Shown here piece after piece: positions 37,707 to 46,858 of a stretch of DNA of 64,000 bases. This DNA comes from Tolumonas lignilytica (GTDB lineage: Bacteria; Pseudomonadota; Gammaproteobacteria; Enterobacterales; Aeromonadaceae), in assembly GCF_000527035.1 (NCBI RefSeq), contig NZ_AZUK01000001.1, positions 930,001 to 994,000 on the forward strand, read 5' to 3'. The notes under the pieces are model-generated. The model made no database searches. It was given only the letters and a program-made list of their open reading frames with translations, and was not told the DNA's origin. Position 1 is the first letter of the stretch; every line of letters begins with the position of its first letter. The position numbers were made by a program, and so were the translations under genes.

Positions 37707-38042
37707 TTACTCAACCTTCTTCGCCAGCGCGTTGGCAAGGCATTCAGGGCACATGCAATCCCCGGAATCAAACGTCAATGGCATCAGATTGGGCAGATCC
37801 TGACACCAGCAACCACCCTGCTGACCGCCGCTGCCACACTCAAATGTCGTGCCGCATGCGGAACAGCATTTATCTTTAACCAACGGAGACAGGCTCAGTA
37901 GCCGCGTCCAGACCTGCTTTTTATCGGTGTCACTGAATGTCCGCCACCCGGCAATCTCCTCTAGGGTTCGCTTGCATCCGGTACAATATTGCTTGCTTTC
38001 ATCCAGACGACAAACACCCCGACAGGGTGAACTGATGGTCAT
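37707..38042 (-). CDS. DUF1289 and cysteine-rich CWC domain protein
   Basis: A 111-aa Cys-rich protein. The first part (SPCRGVCRLDESKQYCTGCK, then RTLEEIAGWRTFSDTDKKQVW) is a DUF1289 domain, usually a short stand-alone protein. The second part has CCSACGTTFECG, GGCWCQDLPNLMPL and CMCPECLA, matching the cysteine-rich CWC family. Twelve or so Cys arranged in pairs suggest zinc or iron-sulfur binding. The function of neither family is established. It lies upstream of cysG on the same strand, 150 bp away. Confidence 0.82.
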   Translation of the reverse strand: MTISSPCRGVCRLDESKQYCTGCKRTLEEIAGWRTFSDTDKKQVWTRLLSLSPLVKDKCCSACGTTFECGSGGQQGGCWCQDLPNLMPLTFDSGDCMCPECLANALAKKVE

Positions 38043-38148
38043 TTATAACTCCCTACATGGATATCCATACGACTCAAGACGCTTATGTTCTATACTGTTG
38101 ATTGTAAGCGAAAAAATATAATCAGAAAGTCACTTTAAGGAGATCGTT

Positions 38149-39072
38149 ATGGATTTAAGCTTACCGCTGCTTTTCATCATCGTGGTATTGGTTTTGGTGA
38201 CACTCAGTTCAGTGATCAAAGTGGTGCCACAAGGCTATAACTGGACGGTAGAACGGTTTGGTCGTTACACCGGCACATTATCACCCGGCCTGAACCTGAT
38301 CATGCCCTTTGTTGATCGCATCGGCCGCAAAATCAACATGATGGAACAGGTCATGGACATTCCGCCGCAGGAAATCATCTCCCGCGACAATGCCAACGTC
38401 ACCATCGATGCCGTGACCTTTATTCAAGTGGTGGAAGCCCATAAAGCCGCTTATGAAGTGAATGATCTGATGTCGGCGATCCGTAATCTGACCATGACTA
38501 ACATCCGTACCGTGTTAGGTGCCATGGAATTGGACCACATGCTGTCACAACGCGACACCATCAACGAGAAGCTGCTGATCACCGTGGATGCGGCCACCAG
38601 CCCTTGGGGTGTCAAAGTAACCCGTATTGAAATCAAGGACGTGCGTCCACCGCAGGATCTGATCGAATCAATGAACGCCCAGATGAAAGCCGAGCGGCAA
38701 AAACGGGCAGAAATTCTGGAAGCTGAGGGCGTTCGGCAGTCGAAAATTTTGAAAGCGGAAGGTGAAAAGCAGTCGCAGATCCTTAAAGCAGAAGGTGAAC
38801 GTCAGGCGGCCTTTCTGGCCTCAGAAGCGCGTGAACGTCAGGCCGAAGCGGAAGCCAAAGCCACAAAATTGGTTTCTGATGCGATTGCCAATGGTAATAC
38901 TCAGGCCATCAACTATTTCGTGGCTCAGAAATATACCGAAGCACTGGCCAAAATTGGAGACGGCCAGAACAGCAAACTGGTATTGATGCCGCTTGAATCA
39001 TCTCAGTTGATCGGTTCCATCGCTGGGATCAGTCAGTTATTGAACGATGTTTCCACGACGAAGAAAGGTTGA
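38149..39072 (+). CDS. qmcA: SPFH/band 7 membrane protein (QmcA-like)
   Basis: A 307-aa member of the stomatin/prohibitin group that builds membrane-associated ring complexes. An N-terminal membrane anchor (about residues 3-24, [20 protein letters not shown]) is followed by the SPFH domain ([39 protein letters not shown]). A long charged coiled coil with the repeated unit [11 protein letters not shown] (about 185-240) follows. AAGGAG precedes the ATG. The NfeD partner gene starts 2 bp after the stop, the usual pairing. Confidence 0.93.
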   Translation: MDLSLPLLFIIVVLVLVTLSSVIKVVPQGYNWTVERFGRYTGTLSPGLNLIMPFVDRIGRKINMMEQVMDIPPQEIISRDNANVTIDAVTFIQVVEAHKAAYEVNDLMSAIRNLTMTNIRTVLGAMELDHMLSQRDTINEKLLITVDAATSPWGVKVTRIEIKDVRPPQDLIESMNAQMKAERQKRAEILEAEGVRQSKILKAEGEKQSQILKAEGERQAAFLASEARERQAEAEAKATKLVSDAIANGNTQAINYFVAQKYTEALAKIGDGQNSKLVLMPLESSQLIGSIAGISQLLNDVSTTKKG

Positions 39073-39074
39073 TT

Positions 39075-39548
39075 ATGCAAATCGCAGCATGGTTGTCTGA
39101 TTGGAATTACTGGCACTGGATGATTCTTGGCACAGCATTACTGTTACTTGAACTATTCGGCACGGCCGGTTTATTGCTCTGGACGGGTATTGCCGCATGG
39201 CTCACCGCCATGTGCGTTTTTGTGCTTATCCCCAGTGTATATACGCAATGGAACCTGTTTGCTGTTTTTAGCATTATCACGACTTGGTGTTGGTTTCGAT
39301 TCACTAAAGGAAAGAAAAAGACCACTGAAGGCGCATCTTTAAATCAACGCACACAACGTTGTATCGGTGCGCAAACCACGTTGTTGGAAGACGTTAGGCT
39401 CGGTAAGAGTCGTGTCAGACTGGATGATACATTCTGGGTCGTGCTATCGACTGAACCACTAAAAGCGGGTGATAGCGTCAAGATCATTGCCGTAGATGGC
39501 ACCCATCTGATTGTGAAGTCGCTGCAACCTCCCGCCTCCCAAAAATAA
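39075..39548 (+). CDS. NfeD family membrane protein
   Basis: A 157-aa partner of the upstream SPFH protein. Two to three membrane segments (about residues 10-75, MILGTALLLLELFGTAGLLL) precede a C-terminal OB-fold (RCIGAQTTLLEDVRLGKSRV; FWVVLSTEPLKAGDSVKIIA). The ATG at 39075 is preferred over the TTG two codons before it, which overlaps the qmcA stop. It lacks the ClpP-like protease domain of long NfeD proteins. Confidence 0.9.
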   Translation: MQIAAWLSDWNYWHWMILGTALLLLELFGTAGLLLWTGIAAWLTAMCVFVLIPSVYTQWNLFAVFSIITTWCWFRFTKGKKKTTEGASLNQRTQRCIGAQTTLLEDVRLGKSRVRLDDTFWVVLSTEPLKAGDSVKIIAVDGTHLIVKSLQPPASQK

Positions 39549-39565
39549 AAATGGGCAGAAATAAT

Positions 39566-39588
39566 CAAGGGGGCCTAAAGCCCCCTTG
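39566..39588. terminator. Hairpin between convergent nfeD-type gene and mdh
   Basis: CAAGGGGGC (39566-39574) pairs perfectly with GCCCCCTTG (39580-39588) around CTAAA. It sits 17 bp after the NfeD stop and 30 bp after the mdh end. There is no long T-run next to it on either strand, so it is a very stable hairpin with possible bidirectional termination. Confidence 0.6.
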
Positions 39589-39618
39589 TCACCCAGATAA
39601 AAGCCATACCTATTCAGG

Positions 39619-40599
39619 TTATTTCTCTGCTTTTTTCTCTGATGCGGTCTGGAATTGCTCCGGTTTCAGCACAAAATCTTCCCCCAGACGAATTTCATCA
39701 CGCAACGTTGGCAGCATCGCTTCCAGCGTATCGCGTTCCGCCTGAGTTAATGGCCCGTAGGGTAAGACCTTATACCAGCCCTCTTTACCCAAACGCATCG
39801 GCTGCGAGAAGAAGCGGCTATGCTGGCTACCACCTTCCACATAGGCACACTCCACCACGTTATCCTCACCCATCAAACCGCGCACCACCGCATTGACGAA
39901 ACGATAGGCGGCGGCCGCCATCGCCAAGGTGGCAGAACCGTTACCCGCTTTTGCTTCCACCACTTCCGTACCGGCATCTTGAATATGACGCACCAACTGC
40001 GCAGCCTCTTCATCGGTAAATTCAAAACCACCGACCTGAGACATCACCGGTAAAATGGTCTTGCCACTGTGACCACCAATCACATTGACACGAATAGTGC
40101 CGGCGGCACGGCCCTGAGAATTGGCGACAAACGTTTCCGCCCGGATCACATCGAGCATAGTGACACCAAACAATTTTTGCGGATTATAAACACCCGCCTT
40201 TTTCAGCACTTCAGCGGCTACCGGCACCATGCTATTAACCGGATTGGTAATAATGCAGAAACAAGCATTCGGGCAAATAGCGGCACCAGCAGAAACCAGA
40301 TTCTGGATCACAGTAGCGTTGAATTTAAACAGATCACTGCGATCCATGCCTGGCTTACGCGCAATACCGGCACAGATGACGACCACGTTACTCCCATCCA
40401 ATGCTTTCGGCAGATCATCACCTGCATAGCCTTTTACGACGACATCGGTAGGAATATGACTCAAATCAACCGCAATACCCGGTGTGACTGGCGCAACATC
40501 GTATAAAGCCAGTTTAAAGCCTGCAGGTAATTTCATTTTCAATAAGAGAGACAGTGCTTGCCCTATACCACCAGCAGCACCGAGAACAGTTATTTTCAT
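39619..40599 (-). CDS. mdh: Malate dehydrogenase
   Basis: The NAD-dependent TCA-cycle enzyme that interconverts malate and oxaloacetate. The 326-aa protein has the Rossmann start [20 protein letters not shown], the substrate Arg stretch [20 protein letters not shown], the signature [14 protein letters not shown] and the catalytic His in [12 protein letters not shown]. It carries about 14 extra C-terminal residues ([14 protein letters not shown]) relative to the 312-aa E. coli enzyme. ATG at 40599 is preferred over an upstream TTG because GGAG lies six bases before it. It is divergent from argR, as in enterobacteria. Confidence 0.97.
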   Translation of the reverse strand: MKITVLGAAGGIGQALSLLLKMKLPAGFKLALYDVAPVTPGIAVDLSHIPTDVVVKGYAGDDLPKALDGSNVVVICAGIARKPGMDRSDLFKFNATVIQNLVSAGAAICPNACFCIITNPVNSMVPVAAEVLKKAGVYNPQKLFGVTMLDVIRAETFVANSQGRAAGTIRVNVIGGHSGKTILPVMSQVGGFEFTDEEAAQLVRHIQDAGTEVVEAKAGNGSATLAMAAAAYRFVNAVVRGLMGEDNVVECAYVEGGSQHSRFFSQPMRLGKEGWYKVLPYGPLTQAERDTLEAMLPTLRDEIRLGEDFVLKPEQFQTASEKKAEK

Positions 40600-40894
40600 A
40601 GCAAGCTCCAAATTTTGTTGTTGTGATGGCCATTGTCAGATATCGCTCATCTGAAAATAGTAGAAAGTTACGCACCCACCAAACGCTCACGTATGAAGTG
40701 TGAGCTGCGTTTCACTCTTTCTTTTTTCCGATTGAATCGTTTAACCGATTTCTTATTTCATTTATGCAAGTCGGCGAATGCAAACTGCCGCACAGATCCT
40801 GGAGTTGAATATCAGTTTTTATGCAGCAATCGTTGAAATATATGCAGCCAGACTGCAAAATTGTTGTTTATGAACGATTCATAGCGGATTTTAC

Positions 40895-41365
40895 ATGAAA
40901 CCCGGCGAAAAACAGGAACAACTTGTTAAGGCTTTCAAAGCTTTATTGCGAGAAGAGCGATTCGGATCACAAGCCGAAATCGTTACTGCACTCAATGAAA
41001 TTGGTTTTGAAAACATCAATCAATCCAAAGTCTCCCGCATGCTGAGCCGGTTCGGCGCCGTGCGCACCCGCAATGCCAAGATGGAGATGGTCTACTGCCT
41101 GCCAGTAGAACTGGGGATCCCAACCATCAACAGCCCCCTGAAAAATCTGGTGCTGGATGTCGACCATAACGGCATTATTCTGGTCATTCATACCACACCG
41201 GGTGCGGCACAACTGATCGCGCGCATGCTCGATTCGTTGGGTAAAGCAGAGGGCATTCTCGGCACCATTGCTGGCGATGACACGATCTTCATTACACCAA
41301 CGGCGGAATCAGATATCGATGAATTGTATGATTCGGTATTGGAGCTGTTTGAACAGACGGGTTAG
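40895..41365 (+). CDS. argR: Arginine repressor
   Basis: The hexameric arginine-responsive repressor of arginine biosynthesis. Length 156 aa equals E. coli ArgR. The N-terminal winged helix has [20 protein letters not shown]. The C-terminal oligomerisation and arginine-binding domain has [20 protein letters not shown] followed by [14 protein letters not shown]. It is divergent from mdh across 295 bp; I could not define a convincing ARG box there. Confidence 0.97.
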   Translation: MKPGEKQEQLVKAFKALLREERFGSQAEIVTALNEIGFENINQSKVSRMLSRFGAVRTRNAKMEMVYCLPVELGIPTINSPLKNLVLDVDHNGIILVIHTTPGAAQLIARMLDSLGKAEGILGTIAGDDTIFITPTAESDIDELYDSVLELFEQTG

Positions 41366-41378
41366 TCAAACCCGTGAA

Positions 41379-41402
41379 TAAAAAAGGGACCGTGATGGTC
41401 CC
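41379..41402 (-). terminator. Intrinsic terminator of the PII gene
   Basis: On the minus strand GGGACC, ATCAC and GGTCCC form a 6-bp stem followed by six T (the A-run at 41380-41385). It lies 30 bp past the PII stop and also just past the convergent argR stop. Confidence 0.82.
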
Positions 41403-41432
41403 AACATGTCTGGATAAACGATCAGACCTCAG

Positions 41433-41771
41433 TTAGATAGCTTCGCCATCCACTTCACCGGTACGAATACGCACAACGTGTGCCAGGTCATACACGAAAA
41501 TTTTACCGTCACCAATTTTACCGGTGTAAGCCGCTTTGCTGATCGCTTCAATGATGCTTTCAACGTTATCGTCGGAAGTTGCGATATCCAGTTTTACTTT
41601 CGGTAGAAAGTCGACTTGATATTCCGCACCACGATACAGTTCGGTGTGACCTTTTTGACGACCAAAACCTTTCACTTCGGATACGGTCATACCGTCAACA
41701 CCTAGTGCAGCAACAGCTTCACGTACGTCATCCAGTTTGAACGGTTTAATGATTGCACTGATAAGTTTCAT
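41433..41771 (-). CDS. glnB: Nitrogen regulatory protein P-II
   Basis: A 112-aa trimeric signal protein that reports 2-oxoglutarate, energy and glutamine status to NtrB, adenylyltransferase or ammonium channels. The T-loop KGFGRQKGHTELYRGAEYQV has Tyr51, the uridylylation site. The C-terminal signature is AYTGKIGDGKIFVYDLAHVV. Diagnostic residues are mixed: Leu3 as in GlnK, Asp54 as in GlnB. No amtB lies beside it, so I use glnB with reserve. It converges with argR. Confidence 0.9.
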   Translation of the reverse strand: MKLISAIIKPFKLDDVREAVAALGVDGMTVSEVKGFGRQKGHTELYRGAEYQVDFLPKVKLDIATSDDNVESIIEAISKAAYTGKIGDGKIFVYDLAHVVRIRTGEVDGEAI

Positions 41772-41973
41772 AGTTAAACTCCCACTCCCTGGTTAATTGG
41801 GCTTAACTGAAACAATTCAATGTCTGTGCCATTTATTAAATATCTTTAATATTCAACATGTTAAAATAAAGCACTTAAGTTCATCCAAAATTGGCATACT
41901 TAATTATGCACTTAGCCTCAGCATGCAAACCAAAAAGCACCAAAACGGGGCATCATTGTAGAGCGTTTGCCTG

Positions 41974-42342
41974 TTATTTCTCAGTGATGAAGTCGCGCCA
42001 GGCTAACAGTAATTGTTCGAAATCGTCCAAGCCACAGGCAGCAAACAATTCATCGTCGTAATAGCTTAATCCCAGTTCGTTATCTTCGATTTCAGTTTCA
42101 AATTGCAACTCAAGCGCACTCACGGTGGCCGAATCCTGATCCAGATAAAGACAGAATGTTTTGCCGGATAATTTGAAATCATCACCACCATGTAGCAGAC
42201 GGGCGGTGGTTTTCAGCAATTCATTACACTGAGAGATGTCTACCCCTAATTCATCCGTTAACCAGAAACCAAACGCTTCATGTCCCATAGACAGGCGCGC
42301 CAGACAGCGTCCCTCTATATCACGGACAAACTCATGATCCAT
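41974..42342 (-). CDS. yacL: UPF0231 family protein YacL
   Basis: A 122-aa acidic protein matching E. coli YacL over its whole length: MDHEFVRDIEGRCLARLSMG, HEAFGFW, the LSYYDDELFAACGLDDFEQ segment and the end WRDFITEK. Function is unknown. The gene lies downstream of acnB on the same strand, 174 bp away, as in E. coli where acnB and yacL are also neighbours. Confidence 0.88.
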   Translation of the reverse strand: MDHEFVRDIEGRCLARLSMGHEAFGFWLTDELGVDISQCNELLKTTARLLHGGDDFKLSGKTFCLYLDQDSATVSALELQFETEIEDNELGLSYYDDELFAACGLDDFEQLLLAWRDFITEK

Positions 42343-42516
42343 ATTTCGTGCTCCTGAATAGCGGCAATACGGGCTATTCCTTTTACCATTCAGTCTCTCT
42401 ACCGACTGCGTTTGCCTGATTATTCTTACTTACTAACAATAGTTGAAACTTATGCTAAATAACCAAAAAAAGAAGGGCAAGTCCGTGACTTGCCCTCCAT
42501 AACAACTAAATGCTGT

Positions 42517-45114
42517 TTAGGCTGGAACTTGCAGGATCACCTTGTCAGCCTTTTCGGTGTAGCTGGCGATCTGATCAAAATTCAGATAGCGGTACACATC
42601 GGCTGCCATGGCATCCAGTTCTTTCGCATACGCCAGATATTCAGCCACTGTCGGAATGCGACCGAGGATCGCGGCAACAGAAGCCAGTTCTGCCGAAGCC
42701 AGATACACGTTAGCGCCCTGACCCAGACGGTTCGGGAAGTTACGGGTCGAGGTAGATACCACGGTGGTGCCGTCACCAACACGCGCCTGGTTACCCATAC
42801 ACAGTGAACAGCCCGGAATTTCGATACGTGCACCGACACGACCGAAAATGCCGTAGTAGCCTTCTTCCGTCAGTTGATCGCGATCCATCTTAGTCGGTGG
42901 CGCAATCCACAGGCGTGTATGCAACTGGCCTTTGAACTGATTCAGCAGTTTACCGGCTGCACGGAAGTGACCAATATTGGTCATACAAGAACCGATAAAC
43001 ACTTCGTCAATCTTGTCACCGGCAACGGTAGACAGCAGACGTGCATCATCAGGATCATTCGGCGCGCACAGGATTGGCTCTTTGATCGCGTTCAGATCGA
43101 TTTCGATCACAGCCGCATATTCTGCGTCAGCATCCGCTTCCATCAGTTTTGGATCTGCCAGCCATTCCTGCATACCCGCGATACGACGCTCGATGGTACG
43201 TTTGTCGCCGTAACCTTCCGCCAGCATCCATTTCAGCATCACGATGTTGGAATTCAGGTATTCAGCAATTGGCTCTTTGTCCAACTTGATGGTACAGCCG
43301 GCAGCAGAACGCTCAGCACTGGCATCAGCCAGTTCAAATGCCTGTTCCACTTTCAGTTGTGGCAGACCTTCGATTTCCAGAATACGACCGGAGAAGATGT
43401 TTTTCTTACCGGCTTTCTCAACAGTCAGCAGGCCCATCTGAATGGCTTGGTAAGGGATCGCATGTACCAGATCACGCAAGGTGATACCTGGCTGTAATTC
43501 GCCTTTAAAGCGCACCAGCACTGACTCTGGCATATCCAATGGCATCACACCGGTAGCAGCAGCAAACGCCACCAGACCAGAGCCCGCAGGGAAAGAAACG
43601 CCGATTGGGAAACGGGTGTGTGAGTCACCACCAGTACCGACAGTATCCGGCAGCAGCATACGGTTCAGCCAGCTGTGGATAACCCCGTCGCCCGGACGCA
43701 GTGAGACACCGCCACGGTTCATGATGAAATCTGGCAGCGTGTGGTGCGTCTGCACGTCGACTGGTTTTGGATAAGCTGCGGTGTGACAGAAAGACTGCAT
43801 CACCAGATCCGCCGAGAAGCCTAAGCATGCTAAGTCTTTCAGCTCGTCACGGGTCATCGGGCCGGTGGTATCTTGTGAGCCCACGGTGGTCATCTTCGGC
43901 TCGCAGTAAGTGCCAGGACGAATGCCGGCAACACCGCACGCTTTACCCACCATTTTCTGCGCCAGCGTGTAACCTTTGCCGGTATCAGCCACTGGTTTCG
44001 GACGGTTGAATACGTCGGAATGACCCAGACCCAGCGCTTCACGTGCTTTGTCAGTCAGACCACGACCCACAATCAGTGGAATACGGCCACCGGCACGCAC
44101 TTCGTCGAGCAGCACTTCGGTTTTCAGCTCGAAGGTGGCAATGACCTCATCACTGTCATGACGAGTTACTTTGCCGGCATAAGGGTAGATATCAATGATA
44201 TCGCCAGTTTCCATCTTGCTGACATCCAGCTCGATTGGCAACGCGCCCGCATCTTCCATGGTGTTGAAGAAAATCGGTGCAATTTTGCCTCCCAGCACGA
44301 AACCACCTGCGCGTTTGTTCGGTACGTGCGGAATATCGTCGCCCATGAACCACAGCACGGAGTTGGTTGCGGATTTACGGGAAGAACCGGTACCCACGAC
44401 GTCACCGACATACACCAGTGGGAAACCTTTCTGTTTCAGCGCTTCCAGAGCTTTGATCGGGCCAACCACGCCTTCCTGATCGGCGGTAATGCCAGGACGG
44501 CTGTTTTTCAGCATCGCCAGCGCATGCAATGGGATGTCAGGACGTGACCAGGCATCTTGTGCCGGAGACAGATCATCGGTGTTGGTTTCACCGGTGACTT
44601 TAAATACGGTCAGGGTCACTTTGTCAGCCAGTTTCGGACGGTTCAGGTACCACTCGGCATTCGCCCAAGATTCCATCACCTGCTTCGCATATGCGTTGCC
44701 CGCTTTGGCTTTTTCCTGCACATCATGGAATGAATCGAACAGCAGCAGAGTGTGAGACAGTGCTTTCGCCGCAATCGGTGCCAGTTTGGCATCATCCAGC
44801 AGATCAATCAGTGGCTGAATATTGTAGCCACCTTGCATGGTGCCTAGCAGTTCAGTCGCTTTTTCAGCACTTACCACAGGTGAAACAACTTCACCTTTGG
44901 CGACCGCAGCCAGAAAACCGGCTTTCACATAAGCGGCTTCATCGACTCCTGGCGGTACACGATCCGCCAGCAGTTCCAACAGGAATGCTTCTTCACCTGC
45001 CGGTGGGTTTTTCAGTAATTCAACCAGTGCAGCAACCTGTTCGGCTGATAATGGTTTTGGCGCAACACCCTGCGCAGCACGTTCAGCGACGTGTTGACGA
45101 TAGTTTTCCAGCAC
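42517..45114 (-). CDS. acnB: Aconitate hydratase B
   Basis: The main TCA-cycle aconitase, an iron-sulfur enzyme that interconverts citrate and isocitrate and can bind RNA when its cluster is lost. The 865-aa length equals E. coli AcnB. The N-terminal HEAT-like and swivel domains ([20 protein letters not shown]) precede the catalytic part, the order specific to AcnB. Cluster ligands are in [19 protein letters not shown] and [12 protein letters not shown]. It is transcribed alone with yacL following. Confidence 0.98.
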   Translation of the reverse strand: MLENYRQHVAERAAQGVAPKPLSAEQVAALVELLKNPPAGEEAFLLELLADRVPPGVDEAAYVKAGFLAAVAKGEVVSPVVSAEKATELLGTMQGGYNIQPLIDLLDDAKLAPIAAKALSHTLLLFDSFHDVQEKAKAGNAYAKQVMESWANAEWYLNRPKLADKVTLTVFKVTGETNTDDLSPAQDAWSRPDIPLHALAMLKNSRPGITADQEGVVGPIKALEALKQKGFPLVYVGDVVGTGSSRKSATNSVLWFMGDDIPHVPNKRAGGFVLGGKIAPIFFNTMEDAGALPIELDVSKMETGDIIDIYPYAGKVTRHDSDEVIATFELKTEVLLDEVRAGGRIPLIVGRGLTDKAREALGLGHSDVFNRPKPVADTGKGYTLAQKMVGKACGVAGIRPGTYCEPKMTTVGSQDTTGPMTRDELKDLACLGFSADLVMQSFCHTAAYPKPVDVQTHHTLPDFIMNRGGVSLRPGDGVIHSWLNRMLLPDTVGTGGDSHTRFPIGVSFPAGSGLVAFAAATGVMPLDMPESVLVRFKGELQPGITLRDLVHAIPYQAIQMGLLTVEKAGKKNIFSGRILEIEGLPQLKVEQAFELADASAERSAAGCTIKLDKEPIAEYLNSNIVMLKWMLAEGYGDKRTIERRIAGMQEWLADPKLMEADADAEYAAVIEIDLNAIKEPILCAPNDPDDARLLSTVAGDKIDEVFIGSCMTNIGHFRAAGKLLNQFKGQLHTRLWIAPPTKMDRDQLTEEGYYGIFGRVGARIEIPGCSLCMGNQARVGDGTTVVSTSTRNFPNRLGQGANVYLASAELASVAAILGRIPTVAEYLAYAKELDAMAADVYRYLNFDQIASYTEKADKVILQVPA

Positions 45115-45247
45115 AATGCACTCCTCTTTCGAAAATCAGCCCCGTCGCTCTTCCCTGAACTGACGTCAGTCGCTCAACTTGGCCATTAATAAGCAAACGG
45201 GGGACAATATAGTGAATTTATATGCAAATTAGAAACATATCTGCTAA

Positions 45248-45445
45248 TCAGCAGCGACCTTTTTTCGCCTGACCCGGTGGGCAGAAACCACCGTTCCCGG
45301 CAGGATACTGATCACCCTGATTCAGAATCACGCGGGTGCCGCCCACGTCTACATCTGCACGACGTACCCGGACAGGCCCCGGCTCCACGCAGCCAACAAG
45401 CACCGTTACCGCAACTGCCAACACCAAATACGACACGTTTTTCAC
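45248..45445 (-). CDS. Small lipoprotein of unknown function
   Basis: A 65-aa protein with a lipoprotein signal peptide: M(GTG)KNVSYLVLAVAVTVLVGC, acylation at Cys19. The mature part is short, with VRVRRADVDVGGTRVILNQ and the Cys-containing end FCPPGQAKKGRC, which might form a disulfide. The GTG at 45445 is chosen because AGAGGAA lies seven bases upstream and the signal peptide starts there. I do not recognise a named family. Confidence 0.7.
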   Translation of the reverse strand: MKNVSYLVLAVAVTVLVGCVEPGPVRVRRADVDVGGTRVILNQGDQYPAGNGGFCPPGQAKKGRC

Positions 45446-45701
45446 TGTGCGTTCCTCTGTAGTTTTTATAATGACATCCTGGCTAAGCATAATCGTTAGC
45501 GACACAAAAAACATCCGCGAGCAATTAGCGAAGAAAAAATTTCGTATATTTCATATCTATTTTTTATCCCGAAAGATCATTCCGGCAACCAGGTGGTTAG
45601 CAATTGACGCTAAAGCTATAATTCATACAGACATAGAAATAGTTGGGCAGTCAGGCGATAGCTGATAATCTTTGCCCGGATTTCAGAGAAAGGACCGTGT
45701 C

Positions 45702-46085
45702 ATGTTGTATTCGATCTTAGCGATCAGTCTTGGAGCCTCTTTTGGTGCCCTCAGCCGATGGCTATTGGGGCTCGGCTTCAACGCGTTATTTCCGACCATT
45801 CCGCCCGGTACGCTGCTGGCTAATCTGATCGGGGGTTATCTGATCGGTATTGCCGTCACTTTTTTTGCAGCAAATCCACAATTACCACCGGAATGGCGTT
45901 TACTGGTGATCACCGGTTTTCTGGGCGGCTTAACCACGTTTTCGACTTTTTCCGCTGAAGTTACCACCTTATTACAACAAGGCCGGTTACTGTGGGCCGG
46001 CGGTGCAATTGCGGTGCATGTGTTGGGATCGTTGATGATGACATTATTGGGTATGGCAACAATGAATCTGCTACAACGCAGCTGA
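45702..46085 (+). CDS. crcB: Fluoride channel CrcB/Fluc
   Basis: A 127-aa, four-helix membrane protein that exports fluoride as a dual-topology dimer. It has the family segments [27 protein letters not shown] and the conserved [15 protein letters not shown] with the Phe and Thr/Ser of the pore. ATG at 45702 follows an AAGGA site. The DUF190 gene starts 36 bp after the stop, a common partner. A fluoride riboswitch would be expected upstream but could not be shown. Confidence 0.94.
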   Translation: MLYSILAISLGASFGALSRWLLGLGFNALFPTIPPGTLLANLIGGYLIGIAVTFFAANPQLPPEWRLLVITGFLGGLTTFSTFSAEVTTLLQQGRLLWAGGAIAVHVLGSLMMTLLGMATMNLLQRS

Positions 46086-46121
46086 ACATGAGCCGACTCC
46101 AAGGTGTCGCAGGAGGTATTT

Positions 46122-46439
46122 ATGCAAGGTTTCAAACTCACCTTTTTTACCCAGCAAGACCGTTCCGTTCATGGTCAATCACTGGCGTTATGGTTGATTC
46201 AGCAAGCCAAAGAAATAGGTATTCGCGGTGCCACGCTGACCGCTGCGACCGAAGGTTTCGGGCATGATAAAAAACTGCACTCTACCCATTTTTTTGAGTT
46301 AACCGAACAACCGTTGCAGATCACCATGGCCGTGACGGCGGAAGAAGCCGAACAGATGTTTGCCCTGTTGAACAAGGAAAACATCAACATTTTTTATACT
46401 CAGGCGGCCATTGAATTTGGTATGTCAGGCGAGCGCTGA
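46122..46439 (+). CDS. DUF190 family PII-like protein
   Basis: A 105-aa cytosolic protein of the DUF190 family, whose known structures have a PII-like ferredoxin fold. It has GFKLTFFTQQDRSVHGQSLA, IGIRGATLTAATEGFGHDKK and the ITMAVTAEEAEQMFALL segment. GGAGG lies before the ATG at 46122. It is cotranscribed with crcB, which supports a regulatory or accessory link to fluoride export, though the function is not established. Confidence 0.88.
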   Translation: MQGFKLTFFTQQDRSVHGQSLALWLIQQAKEIGIRGATLTAATEGFGHDKKLHSTHFFELTEQPLQITMAVTAEEAEQMFALLNKENINIFYTQAAIEFGMSGER

Positions 46440-46476
46440 TACCGTCTGGTATCAGCTTCCCGATGAGATTAGTCGA

Positions 46477-46662
46477 TTACTTCAACCCCATTTTTCTGAA
46501 AAACATTTCCGCCGGACAGAAACCGGTAAAGGCACTTTGTAGAAGATTGGCGCCCACAAACAAGGTCAGCAAGACAAACCACGGGCTAACCCAGTATGTC
46601 AATGCCACCGACAGCAACACCATCAGCCCTGCAAACGCCCGTACAGCTTTATCAGCAGTCAT
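46477..46662 (-). CDS. DUF2892 (YgaP-type) membrane protein
   Basis: A 61-aa inner membrane protein. Two hydrophobic helices (about 9-27 and 29-48) frame VSPWFVLLTLFVGANLLQSA, and it ends FTGFCPAEMFFRKMGLK. This matches DUF2892, also the membrane tail of the rhodanese YgaP, with the Cys in FCP conserved. GGGAGAGG precedes the ATG. A 16-bp palindrome lies 16 bp before the start and is nearly identical to one before the divergent RND adaptor gene. Confidence 0.85.
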   Translation of the reverse strand: MTADKAVRAFAGLMVLLSVALTYWVSPWFVLLTLFVGANLLQSAFTGFCPAEMFFRKMGLK

Positions 46663-46678
46663 AACCTCTCCCAAATTA

Positions 46679-46694
46679 ATTAGAAATATCTAAT
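46679..46694. promoter_or_regulatory. Palindromic operator A (DUF2892 side)
   Basis: ATTAGA-AATA-TCTAAT, 16 bp before the DUF2892 start. Read toward that gene it is ATTAGATATTTCTAAT, 15 of 16 identical with operator B. AT-rich inverted repeats of this kind are bound by ArsR-type repressors such as BigR/YgaV; the protein involved is not in the window. Confidence 0.68.
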
Positions 46695-46825
46695 TTAATA
46701 TTAATCTCTTTTTTCAAAAGTGCTAGCAGACTCAATTTGTTCTATCTCGGTTGACACATTTACCTGCTGTAACGCTCGAATGGAACTAGACTTTTATTAG
46801 TTGCAGGATGTGTGTAAAAGATTAT

Positions 46826-46841
46826 ATTAGATATATCTAAT
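46826..46841. promoter_or_regulatory. Palindromic operator B (RND adaptor side)
   Basis: ATTAGATATATCTAAT is a perfect 16-bp palindrome ending 17 bp before the adaptor ATG. It overlaps the region where a -10 (TATATT at 46823-46828) and start site would lie. It matches operator A in sequence and in distance to its gene. Confidence 0.7.
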
Positions 46842-46858
46842 TTAAAGGAAGCCAGACC

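Noticed and set aside
40633-40894. 67-codon frame and ARG box in the mdh-argR gap
   Set aside because: The frame has no recognisable product and no good ribosome-binding site. I looked for two adjacent 18-bp ARG boxes before argR and found only single partial matches (around TTGAATATCAG), not enough to report.
45640-45701. Possible fluoride riboswitch upstream of crcB (GGCGATAGCTGATAATC)
   Set aside because: Short pieces recall the crcB motif, but the GAUGG core, the pseudoknot partners and the two stems could not be drawn in the 60 bases before the start. A covariance-model search (Rfam crcB) would be decisive; a significant hit would overturn this rejection.
46751-46779. Consensus TTGACA at 46751 as the RND operon -35
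   Set aside because: No acceptable -10 lies 16-18 bp downstream, and it is over 70 bp from operator B. The start near operator B is more likely, but its -35 is also poor, so no promoter was annotated.
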